A DNA stretch of 64,000 bases from Flavobacterium filum DSM 17961. Lineage in GTDB: Bacteria > Bacteroidota > Bacteroidia > Flavobacteriales > Flavobacteriaceae. Shown piece by piece: positions 17,458 through 26,031 of the stretch. The notes below the pieces were generated by a model. That model was given only the letters and a program-made list of their open reading frames with translations. It had not been told where the DNA came from and searched no databases. Each line of letters opens with the position of its first letter. Positions within the stretch are counted from its first letter, which is position 1. The stretch lies in contig NZ_AUDM01000010.1 of NCBI RefSeq assembly GCF_000425465.1, forward strand, positions 62,001 to 126,000, read 5' to 3'. The position numbers and the translations under genes are program-made.

Positions 17458-18528
17458 ATGAATTTTAAAAAACTTTCCATTTTAGCTATTGCTGCAGGTC
17501 TATTCATTACATCTTGTAGCGATGATGATCAAAAAGAAAAATCATTAGGCGATTATGATAATGGCCTTTTAATTTTAAATCAAGGAAATTTTGGTGGTGG
17601 AAACAGCTCTATTTCCTTCTGGTCAGATGATTTACTAACATTTCAACTAAATGCCTTTTCAGCAGTTAATCCTAGTATTGAATTAGGAGATACCGGTCAA
17701 GATATAGGATTTCTAAATGAAAAAGCATTTGTGGTTATGAATAATTCTAATAGTATTCAAGTTATAAATCGTTATACGCTTCAACATATAACAACTATTT
17801 CTTCCGGATTAAGTAATCCGAGAAATATTACATTTTCAAATGGAAAAGGTTACGTAACTAACTGGGGAAGCGGAATGAATCCGAATGATGACTATATAGC
17901 TGTTATTAATTTAACCAACTATACTGTTATTTCAAGCATTCCTGTTGTTGAAGGACCCGAAAAAATTATCGAGCATAATGATAATTTATATGTAGCACAT
18001 CAAGGTGGATTTGGATTTGGCGAAACCATTTCAGTAATCAATACAACAAACAATACTGTTTCAAACACTATAAATGTTGGATACGTACCAAACTCAATGT
18101 TCATATCTAATAATACTCTTTATGTATTGTCAGGAGGTTTACCATCATGGTCTGGTAATGAATCTGGTGGTAAGTTATCAAAGATTAATTTATCTACAAA
18201 TAATGTTGCGAGTAGTCTTGATTTTGGTTCAACTCAACATCCTTCCAACTTAGTTGAAGAAGATGGTCAACTTTATTATACGATTGATTCTGATGTTTAT
18301 AAAGCATCAATTACAACAACAAGTTTACCTACTACTCCAATTTTCAGCACAACAGCACAAGGAGTTTATGGTGTTTATAGTTTTACTGTAGAAGACAATA
18401 AAATTTATGTTGGAGATGCTGTTGATTATAATTCTAACGGAAAAATTTATATTTATTCTTTAAACGGTAGTTTAATAGATCAACAAACAGTTGGAGTAAT
18501 TCCGGCAGGATTTTACTTTAATGACTAG
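17458..18528 (+). CDS. btuG: BtuG-like surface beta-propeller lipoprotein (DUF5074/YncE)
   Basis: The product is 356 residues with lipobox LFITSC (Cys20) followed by SDDD, an acidic stretch consistent with export to the surface. It has a series of beta-propeller repeats (VINRYTLQHITTIS, VINLTNYTVISSI, VINTTNNTVSNTINVGYVPNSM). In Bacteroides, BtuG proteins of this fold cap BtuB and bind B12 with very high affinity. The position directly after btuB, behind the same riboswitch, supports the same role here. Other YncE-like propellers bind different ligands, so the symbol is an inference from context. Confidence 0.8.
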   Translation: MNFKKLSILAIAAGLFITSCSDDDQKEKSLGDYDNGLLILNQGNFGGGNSSISFWSDDLLTFQLNAFSAVNPSIELGDTGQDIGFLNEKAFVVMNNSNSIQVINRYTLQHITTISSGLSNPRNITFSNGKGYVTNWGSGMNPNDDYIAVINLTNYTVISSIPVVEGPEKIIEHNDNLYVAHQGGFGFGETISVINTTNNTVSNTINVGYVPNSMFISNNTLYVLSGGLPSWSGNESGGKLSKINLSTNNVASSLDFGSTQHPSNLVEEDGQLYYTIDSDVYKASITTTSLPTTPIFSTTAQGVYGVYSFTVEDNKIYVGDAVDYNSNGKIYIYSLNGSLIDQQTVGVIPAGFYFND

Positions 18529-18544
18529 TTTGTAGAATTACTCC

Positions 18545-18580
18545 AAAAAAAGGATGTTCGTTTTGAACATCCTTTTTTTT
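18545..18580. terminator. Bidirectional terminator between btuG and the S41 gene
   Basis: The hairpin aggatgttc / gaacatcct has A-runs on the left and T-runs on the right, so it can stop transcription of both convergent genes. Confidence 0.9.
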
Positions 18581-20027
18581 ATTGCAAAATTTGAAACAAT
18601 CCTTGCGGAACATCATTTAAATACATTTCATTTCCATAAGGCAGCATTGATTTTCTATCTTTGAAATACAATTTTCCGTCTTCTGTATAAGTTGCTCTTG
18701 GACGACCAAATTCTAAAATATAATTTATGGTAGTATTTAATAGTGGTTCATTAACATCTCCAAGTGTTCCCAAATTTGCTATATTCTCATCTTGCGGAAC
18801 ATTTGGACTCAATCCGTTTACATAATCACCTTCTCCTAATTTATTAGCAATTCTTAACACAATTGGTTGCATGGCATAACGATGATTATTATTTCTGTTA
18901 GATTTTCCAAAAGTTGGGGAATCATAAAGTGTTATTGATCCTACATTTTTACCCTCCGTTTTGGTTCCGATTTGAACTACCGAAATATGTGGCTTCAAAC
19001 CATTAATAATCAACTCGCTTGCAGATGCAGTGCTTGGTGAAGTAATAATATAAATTTTATTCAAATTAAGGTTGTTGATTAAATTTCCATTCGAAATAAC
19101 ATTGGTAAAACGATTAACCAATGAACTTGGATCGTTTTGATTTAAGTAATCTTCCACCTTTTGATTCCATTGTTGACGGGCAAAAACATCATTATTGAAT
19201 TGACCCGTGATCATACTGGCCAATCGAGTTGCCGTATCAACTGAACCACCGGAATTATATCTCAAATCTAAAATTAAATGTGTTATTCCTTGATTTTTTA
19301 ATTGCCCAATTGCTTGATTGAGTTGATTTTCAAATGAGGTAAAAAAACCATTGTAAATCAAGTAACCAATTTTTTTATCACCATAATCATAAACATTCGT
19401 CAAATAAACCGGATTTTCGGCATAATCTGTTTTTGTTAAACTAACAGATTGACCATTTGGTGAAATATTTCCACCATTAAAATCAGCTAAATTTAAGGTG
19501 TAAGTATCATTTGACAACAATGAATTATAATTATCAACCGTTAAAGGCGTTCCGTTAACCGCATAAAAAATATCACCTCTTTGAATCGGTTTTGAGGAAG
19601 CATCTGAGCTAGGTAAAATATATCGAACCCAACCATAAATTTCATTTGAACCTGGAGTTATTCTTTTTAGACCATAATCTACTCCATTACTTTTGGAAGT
19701 ACCTGTTAAAATTCCTTCGAGCACACGATAATCACTAAAAATAACGCTGTAACGATCAGTAGAACGTTCCACAAGCAAATCTTCAAATAATGCTTCGGGA
19801 GATGCAAATGTTTCATTGAAAGCATTCAAATCTCGCTGAGTAGCAAAACGGTCATCGGCCAAATTTGGTTCTTGTCCTTGCCAAAAGTAATAGAGGTTTA
19901 AACCTTTCCAAATAAAATCTTTAATTTCTAAAGAACTTGGTGCCGGTTTATCATCAATGTCATCACAAGAAAGAAAAACAAGTGAAAAAACAAAGAATGA
20001 TAAAACAATTTTTAATGTATTCTTCAT
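18579..20027 (-). CDS. S41 family carboxy-terminal processing protease, lipoprotein
   Basis: The product is 482 residues with a lipoprotein signal (FSLVFLSC, Cys20). The N-terminal helical cap (IKDFIWKGLNLYYFWQGQE) is typical of Bacteroidetes S41 lipoproteins. A PDZ-like region follows (about 110-190, QRGDIFYAVNGTPL). The peptidase core has LILDLRYNSGGSVDTA, the catalytic Ser region TSPSTASASELIINGL, and the Lys in TKTEGKNVGS. It should act in the periplasm or at the outer membrane on unfolded or C-terminal substrates. It is convergent with btuG and divergent from the sigma-factor operon. Confidence 0.88.
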   Translation of the reverse strand: MKNTLKIVLSFFVFSLVFLSCDDIDDKPAPSSLEIKDFIWKGLNLYYFWQGQEPNLADDRFATQRDLNAFNETFASPEALFEDLLVERSTDRYSVIFSDYRVLEGILTGTSKSNGVDYGLKRITPGSNEIYGWVRYILPSSDASSKPIQRGDIFYAVNGTPLTVDNYNSLLSNDTYTLNLADFNGGNISPNGQSVSLTKTDYAENPVYLTNVYDYGDKKIGYLIYNGFFTSFENQLNQAIGQLKNQGITHLILDLRYNSGGSVDTATRLASMITGQFNNDVFARQQWNQKVEDYLNQNDPSSLVNRFTNVISNGNLINNLNLNKIYIITSPSTASASELIINGLKPHISVVQIGTKTEGKNVGSITLYDSPTFGKSNRNNNHRYAMQPIVLRIANKLGEGDYVNGLSPNVPQDENIANLGTLGDVNEPLLNTTINYILEFGRPRATYTEDGKLYFKDRKSMLPYGNEMYLNDVPQGLFQILQ

Positions 20028-20086
20028 AGCAGTTTTTTATTTTAAGAACGTAAATTTAATAACTTTAGTTTTATTTTCAATTTCTT

Positions 20087-20112
20087 TGTAACAAAAATTA
20101 GTTTGATTCGTC
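20087..20112 (+). promoter_or_regulatory. ECF-type promoter ahead of the sigma-factor gene
   Basis: The sequence tgtaacaaa at 20087, then 16 bases from AAC to cgtc (20109-20112), fits the AAC-N16/17-CGT pattern recognised by many ECF sigma factors. It lies 32 bp before the sigma start codon, suggesting that the factor activates its own operon. Confidence 0.6.
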
Positions 20113-20144
20113 TTGACTATATAACCAACCAATAACCAATTGAT

Positions 20145-20654
20145 ATGAACCAAAATGAGTTCATTTTGATGATTAATCCTTTTAAGGATAAACTTTTCAG
20201 ATTAGCCAAACGATTATTGGTCAGTCATGAAGAGGCTCAAGATGCTACTCAAGAAGTATTAGTAAAACTTTGGGACAAAAAAAATGGTTTAGAAAAGTAT
20301 TCCAGTATTGAAGCTTTTGCGATGACGATGACTAAAAATTATTGCTTGGATCAGCTAAAATCAAAAAGAGCTAATCATCTGAAAATTGTACATTCCAATT
20401 ATGTTGCTAAAGAGGCAACGTTGGACCAAGCAACTGAAGACAATGATAGCTGGAATTGGGTAGAAAAAATGATAAACGAATTACCTGATCAACAGAAGTT
20501 AATTATTCAAATGCGTGATATTGAACAATATGAGTTTGAAGAAATTGCCAAAATATTGGATATGAACGAAACAGCTGTTCGCGTTAATTTATCAAGAGCC
20601 CGAAAAATGATTAGAGAAAAAATGAATAAAACCCATGCATATGGAATTAGCTAA
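20145..20654 (+). CDS. ECF (sigma-70 group 4) RNA polymerase sigma factor
   Basis: The product is 169 residues. Region 2 is seen in FRLAKRLLVSHEEAQDATQEVLVKLWDK, and region 4 in LPDQQKLIIQMRDIEQYEFEEIAKIL with the helix-turn-helix MNETAVRVNLSRARKMIREK. It directs RNA polymerase to a small regulon. The next gene overlaps its end and has a short cytoplasmic segment followed by one membrane helix, the layout of an anti-sigma factor. DUF4252 genes follow, so the regulon includes small exported proteins of unknown role. Confidence 0.92.
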   Translation: MNQNEFILMINPFKDKLFRLAKRLLVSHEEAQDATQEVLVKLWDKKNGLEKYSSIEAFAMTMTKNYCLDQLKSKRANHLKIVHSNYVAKEATLDQATEDNDSWNWVEKMINELPDQQKLIIQMRDIEQYEFEEIAKILDMNETAVRVNLSRARKMIREKMNKTHAYGIS

Positions 20655-21102
20655 AATAGAACAATTAGTAGAAAAGTATTTTGATGGCGAAACCACTTTA
20701 GCAGAAGAAAACGAATTAAGAACGTATTTTTCTTCTCCAAGAGTAGCACCACATTTGGAACACTATCAATCACTATTTCAGTTTTTTGTAAAAGAAAAAG
20801 AAGCTCAATTTTCACCTTCGATTTTGCAAAAAACGAAAAATAAAAAACCAATGATTGGTTTAGGACTTGCAGCCAGCATGGTGTTATTTGCCGGTTTACT
20901 TACGTTCTTACATTTTAACGGTAAAGCTCAAAATGAATCCGTTTCAACTGCTGATTTAGGTCAATTTGAATCACCGGAAGAAGCATTTGAAGAAACACAA
21001 AAAGCTTTAGCACTTTTATCATCTAATGTAAATGTTGGCATGAAAAGTGTTAACTATATAAATGAATATCAAAACTCAAAAAAATTAATCTTTAAAAAAT
21101 AA
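20641..21102 (+). CDS. Putative membrane-bound anti-sigma factor
   Basis: It is 153 residues from the ATG at 20641 (another ATG two codons earlier at 20635 is possible); it overlaps the sigma gene by about 14 bp. The N-terminal 70 residues (LAKIEQLVEKYFDGETTLAEENELRTYF) resemble the short alpha-helical anti-sigma-like segment found after ECF genes in Bacteroidetes. One membrane helix follows (IGLGLAASMVLFAGLLTFLHF, about 75-98) and a short outer tail. Sequence similarity to characterised anti-sigma factors is not obvious; the call rests on position and topology. Confidence 0.7.
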   Translation: MELAKIEQLVEKYFDGETTLAEENELRTYFSSPRVAPHLEHYQSLFQFFVKEKEAQFSPSILQKTKNKKPMIGLGLAASMVLFAGLLTFLHFNGKAQNESVSTADLGQFESPEEAFEETQKALALLSSNVNVGMKSVNYINEYQNSKKLIFKK

Positions 21103-21106
21103 AATC

Positions 21107-21640
21107 ATGTCTAAAATTATAACCTATTTGTTAGTTTTCGTAACATTATTAATTTCTCAAATCATGTCAAGTCAGTCCATTTTTGACAAATTTGACGGAC
21201 CGGATGATGTAAAAACCATCATTGTCAACAAAAAAATGTTTGAAATGATGAGTAAAGTAAAAGCAAACGACAAGGAAACACAACAATATGTAAGTTTGCT
21301 TAAAAAATTAGAAAATTTAAAAGTATTTATCACTTCAAGTCCGAAACAAATTGCAGAAATGCGTTCAACGGCAGATAAATATCTAAAAACATCCGGAATG
21401 GATGAATTGATGAGAATTTCTGATGGCGGAAAAAATGTAAAAATTTACATGCGTTCCGGTGCCACTGAAAACTCAGTGAAAGAATTATTTATGTTCATTG
21501 AAGGAAATGCTAAAGACAATGAAACCGTCTTGTTTTCATTAACCGGTAATTTTAATTTGGATGAAATTTCAGCCTTAACGGAACAAATGAATTTACCTGG
21601 AGGTGACGATTTGAAAAAAGCCTCAAAAGGAAAAAAATAA
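21107..21640 (+). CDS. DUF4252 domain protein, exported
   Basis: The product is 177 residues with signal peptide MSKIITYLLVFVTLLISQIMSSQ. The body carries the DUF4252 pattern: IFDKFDGPDDVKTIIVNKKMFEMMSKV, then LENLKVFITSSPK, ending with FSLTGNFNLDEISALTEQMN. The function of this family is unknown. It is 4 bp after the anti-sigma-like gene and so belongs to the sigma operon. A basic C-terminus (KKASKGKK) follows the domain. A related lipoprotein version lies two genes downstream. Confidence 0.8.
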   Translation: MSKIITYLLVFVTLLISQIMSSQSIFDKFDGPDDVKTIIVNKKMFEMMSKVKANDKETQQYVSLLKKLENLKVFITSSPKQIAEMRSTADKYLKTSGMDELMRISDGGKNVKIYMRSGATENSVKELFMFIEGNAKDNETVLFSLTGNFNLDEISALTEQMNLPGGDDLKKASKGKK

Positions 21641-21660
21641 AACTAAATGTTTTTAAAATA

Positions 21661-21700
21661 AACTTTGTCAAAAGCCAATTTTGGCAAAGTTTTCTTATTT
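21661..21700 (+). terminator. Terminator after the first DUF4252 gene
   Basis: A 13-base stem (aactttgtcaaaa / ttttggcaaagtt, with one G-U-type mismatch) is followed by ttcttattttt. It should partly or fully separate the sigma genes from the carboxypeptidase-regulatory-like gene downstream. Confidence 0.75.
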
Positions 21701-21728
21701 TTATACAAAATAATTTACGCTAACATCC

Positions 21729-22937
21729 ATGAAACAAATTACATTCCTTTTCTTCCAATTTTTATTTATAACCTCTTTTGGACAAACTGTTTTTGAAGGG
21801 AAAATTATCGATAAAAACACAAAAGAAAGTATTCCTTTTGCCAACATTTTTGTACAAAATTCTACCCAAGGAGTGATTTCAAATGAAGACGGTATATTTA
21901 AGTTTTACATTCCAAACGGAGTAGAAAAAATTGAAGTTAGTCACATCGGTTACAAAAGCCAAATTTTTGATGTAAAACTAATCCAAAAAGAAAGTATAAC
22001 TATTTTTCTTGAAGCAGACGAAATGGCATTAGAAGAAGTTATCGTGACCAATAAACCGATTAATCAAATCTTAGCCGGAATTCTATCGAATTCTAAAAAT
22101 CAATTGGATAAAAGTATCAAATTAGAAACGTATTATCGTGAATTTGTAAAAATCAATAACAAGTATTCAAAATTTTCTGACGGAATGATTGATTTTTATG
22201 TTCAACCTAAACGAAAAGAAAAAGTTGAAGCGAAACTAATTGTTAGTCAAAGTAGGGCTTTTCAACTAGCCAGCGTTGATGAGATTGAAAAAAAAGGCAA
22301 AGCAGATTTAAGTGAATTAGATTCTTTCTTTGATATACAAAAAGCGGCTAATGGTTTTTTTACCTACGAATATATAGACAGAATTTCATCTGATAAAGCC
22401 AATGAAAATTACGAATTTGAATTACGTTCTAAAAAAGACCAGTTTGGAAATGCATTAGAAGTGATTTATATCAAGCCAAGAGCAAATGTTGAAAAATCAC
22501 TGATGGCTGGTAAAATTACGTATGACCCAATTAATAAAGTTGTTTTAGATATTGATATAAAAATGTCTGATAATCACAAACAATATGTAGAAACCATCAA
22601 TGCTTTGATTATGAAGTTTGCAATTCATGACATTCAAATCAAGCAAACCTATAAGTACTTAAACGGAAAATATATTCCTAGTTATCGGAAATCTATTCTT
22701 GATATTCATATTAAATTTGGCAAACAAATGAATGACCGAATGACGAGTATTAGCGATTTGGTTGTGACAGATTATCATGATAACGTTTCCATTTTGCCTG
22801 AAAAAAATTCATTTTTTAAATCCCGAAGTTTATATGATAACGGTATGAATTTTACTGAAAAGTTTTGGGAAACAAACAATACGTTTCCTTTATCAGAAAA
22901 AGAAGAAAGAATATTACAATTTTTAAAAGAAAACTAA
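21729..22937 (+). CDS. Carboxypeptidase-regulatory-like domain protein, exported
   Basis: The product is 402 residues with signal peptide ending near TSFGQ. The N-terminal immunoglobulin-like CarboxypepD_reg domain (VFEGKIIDKNTKESIPFANIFV ... ISNEDGIFKFYIP, about 20-105) is the same module seen at the start of SusC-like receptors. The rest (110-402) has the pattern of DUF5686-like proteins without a barrel and has no known function. It stands before the second DUF4252 gene (2 bp gap), so both are probably made together. Confidence 0.75.
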   Translation: MKQITFLFFQFLFITSFGQTVFEGKIIDKNTKESIPFANIFVQNSTQGVISNEDGIFKFYIPNGVEKIEVSHIGYKSQIFDVKLIQKESITIFLEADEMALEEVIVTNKPINQILAGILSNSKNQLDKSIKLETYYREFVKINNKYSKFSDGMIDFYVQPKRKEKVEAKLIVSQSRAFQLASVDEIEKKGKADLSELDSFFDIQKAANGFFTYEYIDRISSDKANENYEFELRSKKDQFGNALEVIYIKPRANVEKSLMAGKITYDPINKVVLDIDIKMSDNHKQYVETINALIMKFAIHDIQIKQTYKYLNGKYIPSYRKSILDIHIKFGKQMNDRMTSISDLVVTDYHDNVSILPEKNSFFKSRSLYDNGMNFTEKFWETNNTFPLSEKEERILQFLKEN

Positions 22938-22938
22938 C

Positions 22939-23466
22939 ATGAAAAAAATATTGATTTTACTCATTATTGTCAGTGTTTGGTCTTGCCAAAACGAACCAAC
23001 CTTACAAAAATATTTTGTAGAAAAAACAGAATCAACTGATTTCATCACGGTTGATGTCTCACCTAGCATATTAAACATTCAACCGGATGCATTAACCATT
23101 GAACAACAAAATGCTTTGAAAACATTTAAAAAAATGAATGTACTAGCTTTCAAAATGAATGAAAAAAATAAAGCATCTTTTGACGGTGAACGCATGGAAG
23201 TGACAGAAATTTTGAAAAATGAAAAATACCAACAATTAATGAAATTTGGTTCCGGAAAAGATGGTGCTGCTGTTTATTTTGTTGGAAAAGATGATGCTAT
23301 TGAAGAATTTGTATTGTATGGCAGCCAAGCTGAAAATGGTTTTGCCGTAGTTCGAATTTTAGGTGATAAAATGAATCCTGAAAATTTTATGACTTTGTTG
23401 GAAGCCTTAAAAAAATCAGACATCGATATGGATCAACTCAAACCTCTGGAAGGAATTTTTAAATAG
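22939..23466 (+). CDS. DUF4252 domain lipoprotein
   Basis: The product is 175 residues with lipobox SVWSC (Cys16). The domain core includes ALKTFKKMNVLAFKMNEKNK, DGAAVYFVGKDDAIEEFVLYG and FAVVRILGDKMNPENFMTLLEAL, fitting DUF4252. It differs from the upstream copy in being lipid-anchored. A function is not known; linkage to an ECF sigma factor suggests a role in an envelope response, which is inference. Confidence 0.75.
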   Translation: MKKILILLIIVSVWSCQNEPTLQKYFVEKTESTDFITVDVSPSILNIQPDALTIEQQNALKTFKKMNVLAFKMNEKNKASFDGERMEVTEILKNEKYQQLMKFGSGKDGAAVYFVGKDDAIEEFVLYGSQAENGFAVVRILGDKMNPENFMTLLEALKKSDIDMDQLKPLEGIFK

Positions 23467-23482
23467 GAAATTGATAAAAACA

Positions 23483-23511
23483 AAAAATCCCGATTGCTCG
23501 GGATTTTTTTA
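23483..23511. terminator. Bidirectional terminator
   Basis: The hairpin atcccga-ttgc-tcgggat is flanked by A-run and T-run, between the convergent DUF4252 lipoprotein gene and rpmE. Confidence 0.92.
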
Positions 23512-23528
23512 TGATTTGTAACGTAAAC

Positions 23529-23780
23529 TTATTTAGCTCTGTTAGCATATTTGTTTTTGAACTTGTCAATACGACCTGCAGTATCAATAAGTTTCGATTT
23601 ACCTGTGTAAAAAGGGTGTGATGTTCTGGAAATCTCCATTTTAAACACCGGATATTCAACTCCTTCGTGTACAATTGTTTCTTTAGTCTCTACTGTTGAT
23701 TTAGTAATAAAAACATCTTCATTTGACATGTCTTTGAAAGCTACTAATCTGTAATTTTCTGGGTGAATTCCTTTTTTCAT
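23529..23780 (-). CDS. rpmE2: 50S ribosomal protein L31, type B
   Basis: The start is the ATG at 23780 (83 residues, [20 protein letters not shown]); the frame is open further upstream but the family begins here. The sequence [35 protein letters not shown] is the L31 core. The zinc-binding Cys residues of type A are absent, so this is the zinc-independent form of the large-subunit protein. A good promoter lies about 105 bp upstream. Confidence 0.95.
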   Translation of the reverse strand: MKKGIHPENYRLVAFKDMSNEDVFITKSTVETKETIVHEGVEYPVFKMEISRTSHPFYTGKSKLIDTAGRIDKFKNKYANRAK

Positions 23781-23886
23781 TTTGTGTAAATCTTTTTCTA
23801 TTAATGGTTGTGCTACATTTTGCGGCTTTTCACTTTGAAAAGGTATAAACTTCACACAACTTTTTGTTTATACTAATTTTGAGGTG

Positions 23887-23915
23887 CAAATTTACACTAT
23901 TTTTTGAATATACAA
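23887..23915 (-). promoter_or_regulatory. Promoter of rpmE2
   Basis: Read on the minus strand, TTG (23915-23913), an 18-base spacer and TAAATTTG (23894-23887) match the Bacteroidetes -33/-7 consensus. This leaves a leader of about 100 bases before L31. Confidence 0.7.
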
Positions 23916-24010
23916 ACCTTCCAATTGACTTTTTTTGTAACAATTCACATTTCTATATCATTATAAATTACGACCATTAATTACTATATTTGTATTTTAA
24001 AACTAAAAGT

Positions 24011-24538
24011 ATGGAAAACAGTATCAAAAAGATCGGTTTAACAAATGGTGTAATTTTAGGTGTAATCTTAATTCTCATCACCACTACAATGTATGTAGTT
24101 GATTTATCATTGTTTACAAATTGGTGGGTTGGAATTATAAATTTCTTAATCATCATAGGATTAGCTATTTACAGTTCAATAACTTCCAAAAGATTTTTAA
24201 ATGGAATCATGAGTTACAAAGAAGCATTCATAAGCTTCATTCTCCCTATCATCGTTGGAATTGGGCTTTTTGTATTATTTAACATTCTACTTTTTAATGT
24301 AGTTGATCCCGGAGCAAAAGATACATTAACCGATAATGTTATTTCCATGACAAAAGAAATGATGGTTAAATTTAAAGTACCCGCTTCAGAAATCAATAAA
24401 GCCATTGAAGAGATTGAAAAAACGGATAATTTTGGTCCATTTGCTCAATTTAAATCTTATTTTTTCCAAATTGCTTTTTATGCGGTTTTAGGATTATTGG
24501 TTGCACTTATTTTTAAAACCCCATCCCACAAAGAGTAA
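24011..24538 (+). CDS. DUF4199 membrane protein
   Basis: The ATG at 24011 (175 residues, MENSIKKIGLTNGVILGVIL) follows a TATATTTG element at 23985. Four hydrophobic helices are visible (about 10-32, 38-58, 75-100 and 150-170). An amphipathic loop rich in Lys/Glu separates the last two (MTKEMMVKFKVPASEINKAIEEIEK), the usual DUF4199 arrangement. Function is unknown. The glycosyltransferase gene starts at the next base after the stop, so the two are translationally coupled and may work together in the membrane. Confidence 0.85.
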   Translation: MENSIKKIGLTNGVILGVILILITTTMYVVDLSLFTNWWVGIINFLIIIGLAIYSSITSKRFLNGIMSYKEAFISFILPIIVGIGLFVLFNILLFNVVDPGAKDTLTDNVISMTKEMMVKFKVPASEINKAIEEIEKTDNFGPFAQFKSYFFQIAFYAVLGLLVALIFKTPSHKE

Positions 24539-25498
24539 ATGAATATTTCAATCGTTATTCCATTATTAAACGAGGATGAATCCTTAAAGGAATTACATGA
24601 ATGGATTTTAAAAATCATGAATGAAAATAACTTTAGTTATGAAGTAATTTTTATTGATGATGGTAGCACCGATCAATCTTGGCATGTAATCGAACAACTT
24701 ACGCAACAAAACCCGAATGTAAAAGCCATCCGCTTTTTGAAAAACTTTGGAAAATCGCAAGCTCTTCATGCCGGATTTGCCAAAGCTCAAGGTGATGTTG
24801 TCATTACTATGGATGCCGACTTGCAAGACAACCCTGAAGAAATTCCGGAATTGTATAATATGATTATGCAAGAGAATTTCGATTTGGTTTCCGGTTGGAA
24901 AAAGAAACGTTATGATGCGGTTGTTTCAAAAAATCTACCTTCAAAACTATTCAATTGGGCAGCCAGAAAGACTTCCGGTGTGCAATTGAATGATTTTAAT
25001 TGCGGCTTAAAAGCCTATAAAAATTTGGTCATCAAAAACATCGAAGTATCAGGCGAAATGCACCGCTATATACCGGTTTTGGCTAAAAATGCCGGTTTTT
25101 CAAAAATTGGTGAAAAAGTGGTGAAACACCAAGCTCGAAAATATGGCGAAACTAAATTTGGTATGGAACGCTTTATCAACGGTTTTTTAGATTTAATCAC
25201 CATTTGGTTTTTGTCTCGCTTTGGAAAACGACCCATGCATCTTTTTGGAGCTTGGGGTGTAGTCATGTTTATGATAGGATTTTCTACCGCCGGTTACATT
25301 GGTATCTCAAAATTATACCGATTGTACAACGACTTACCTTATGATTTGGTAACCAATAGTCCGTATTTTTATATTTCCTTAACCACTATGATTATTGGAA
25401 CACAATTATTCTTAGCCGGATTTTTAGGAGAACTAATTTTACGCAGTAAAAATGCAAGTGAAAATTATAAAATAGCAAGCGAATTAAATCTGAAATAA
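24539..25498 (+). CDS. Family 2 glycosyltransferase, polyprenyl-phosphate sugar transferase type
   Basis: The product is 319 residues. The GT-A domain shows ISIVIPLLNEDESL, FIDDGSTDQSW and MDADLQDNPEEIPEL with the DXD-type metal site; the segment NDFNCGLKAYKN is typical of DPM1/GtrB/ArnC-like enzymes. Two C-terminal membrane helices (about 232-255 and 268-300) place it at the inner membrane. It probably transfers a sugar from a nucleotide donor to undecaprenyl phosphate. The sugar cannot be read from the sequence. It is coupled to DUF4199 upstream. Confidence 0.88.
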   Translation: MNISIVIPLLNEDESLKELHEWILKIMNENNFSYEVIFIDDGSTDQSWHVIEQLTQQNPNVKAIRFLKNFGKSQALHAGFAKAQGDVVITMDADLQDNPEEIPELYNMIMQENFDLVSGWKKKRYDAVVSKNLPSKLFNWAARKTSGVQLNDFNCGLKAYKNLVIKNIEVSGEMHRYIPVLAKNAGFSKIGEKVVKHQARKYGETKFGMERFINGFLDLITIWFLSRFGKRPMHLFGAWGVVMFMIGFSTAGYIGISKLYRLYNDLPYDLVTNSPYFYISLTTMIIGTQLFLAGFLGELILRSKNASENYKIASELNLK

Positions 25499-25538
25499 AA
25501 ATATATGCCATTACAAAAAATTAATAAACGCCAAAATC

Positions 25539-26027
25539 ATGAAAGCAGAAATTATTCAACAACAAATTATTGAAATTAGAGGTCAAAAAGTAATGCTCGA
25601 TTTTCATTTAGCTAACTTATATGAAATCGAAACAAAAGTTCTTAAACAAGCCGTTAAAAGAAACATAAATCGTTTTCCAACTGACTTCATGTTTGAACTC
25701 AATAAAGAGGAGTTCGAAAGTTTGAGGTCACAATTTGTGACCTCAAAAAGAGGTGGTTTACGTTACATGCCTTTTGCCTTTACTGAACAAGGAGTGGCCA
25801 TGCTTTCAAGTGTGTTAAACTCTGATAAAGCCATTGCAATCAATATCGCTATCATGCGAACATTTGTATCGATTAGGCATTTTAGCTTGCTATACAAAGA
25901 ATTGAATGACAAAATAACAGAAATAGAAAAACAGTTTCCGGACATTTATAAAATTTTGAATTTTTTAATGGACAAAGAAAGTAAACCCGGAAACTTAGAA
26001 CGAAACAAAATAGGATACAAAAAATAA
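25539..26027 (+). CDS. ORF6N domain DNA-binding protein
   Basis: The product is 162 residues. The first 110 match the ORF6N domain: [51 protein letters not shown], then the aromatic-rich region [20 protein letters not shown]-terminal alpha-helical tail follows. ORF6N domains are found in phage regulators and in many solitary chromosomal genes of Bacteroidetes. No other phage genes are nearby. It lies between a glycosyltransferase and a phosphohexomutase gene, both metabolic, so it looks like an insertion. The target is unknown. Confidence 0.88.
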   Translation: MKAEIIQQQIIEIRGQKVMLDFHLANLYEIETKVLKQAVKRNINRFPTDFMFELNKEEFESLRSQFVTSKRGGLRYMPFAFTEQGVAMLSSVLNSDKAIAINIAIMRTFVSIRHFSLLYKELNDKITEIEKQFPDIYKILNFLMDKESKPGNLERNKIGYKK

Positions 26028-26031
26028 GCAT

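Noticed and set aside
25539-26027. ORF6N gene as mark of a prophage
   Set aside because: No capsid, tail, terminase or lysis genes occur anywhere near; only this domain is present.
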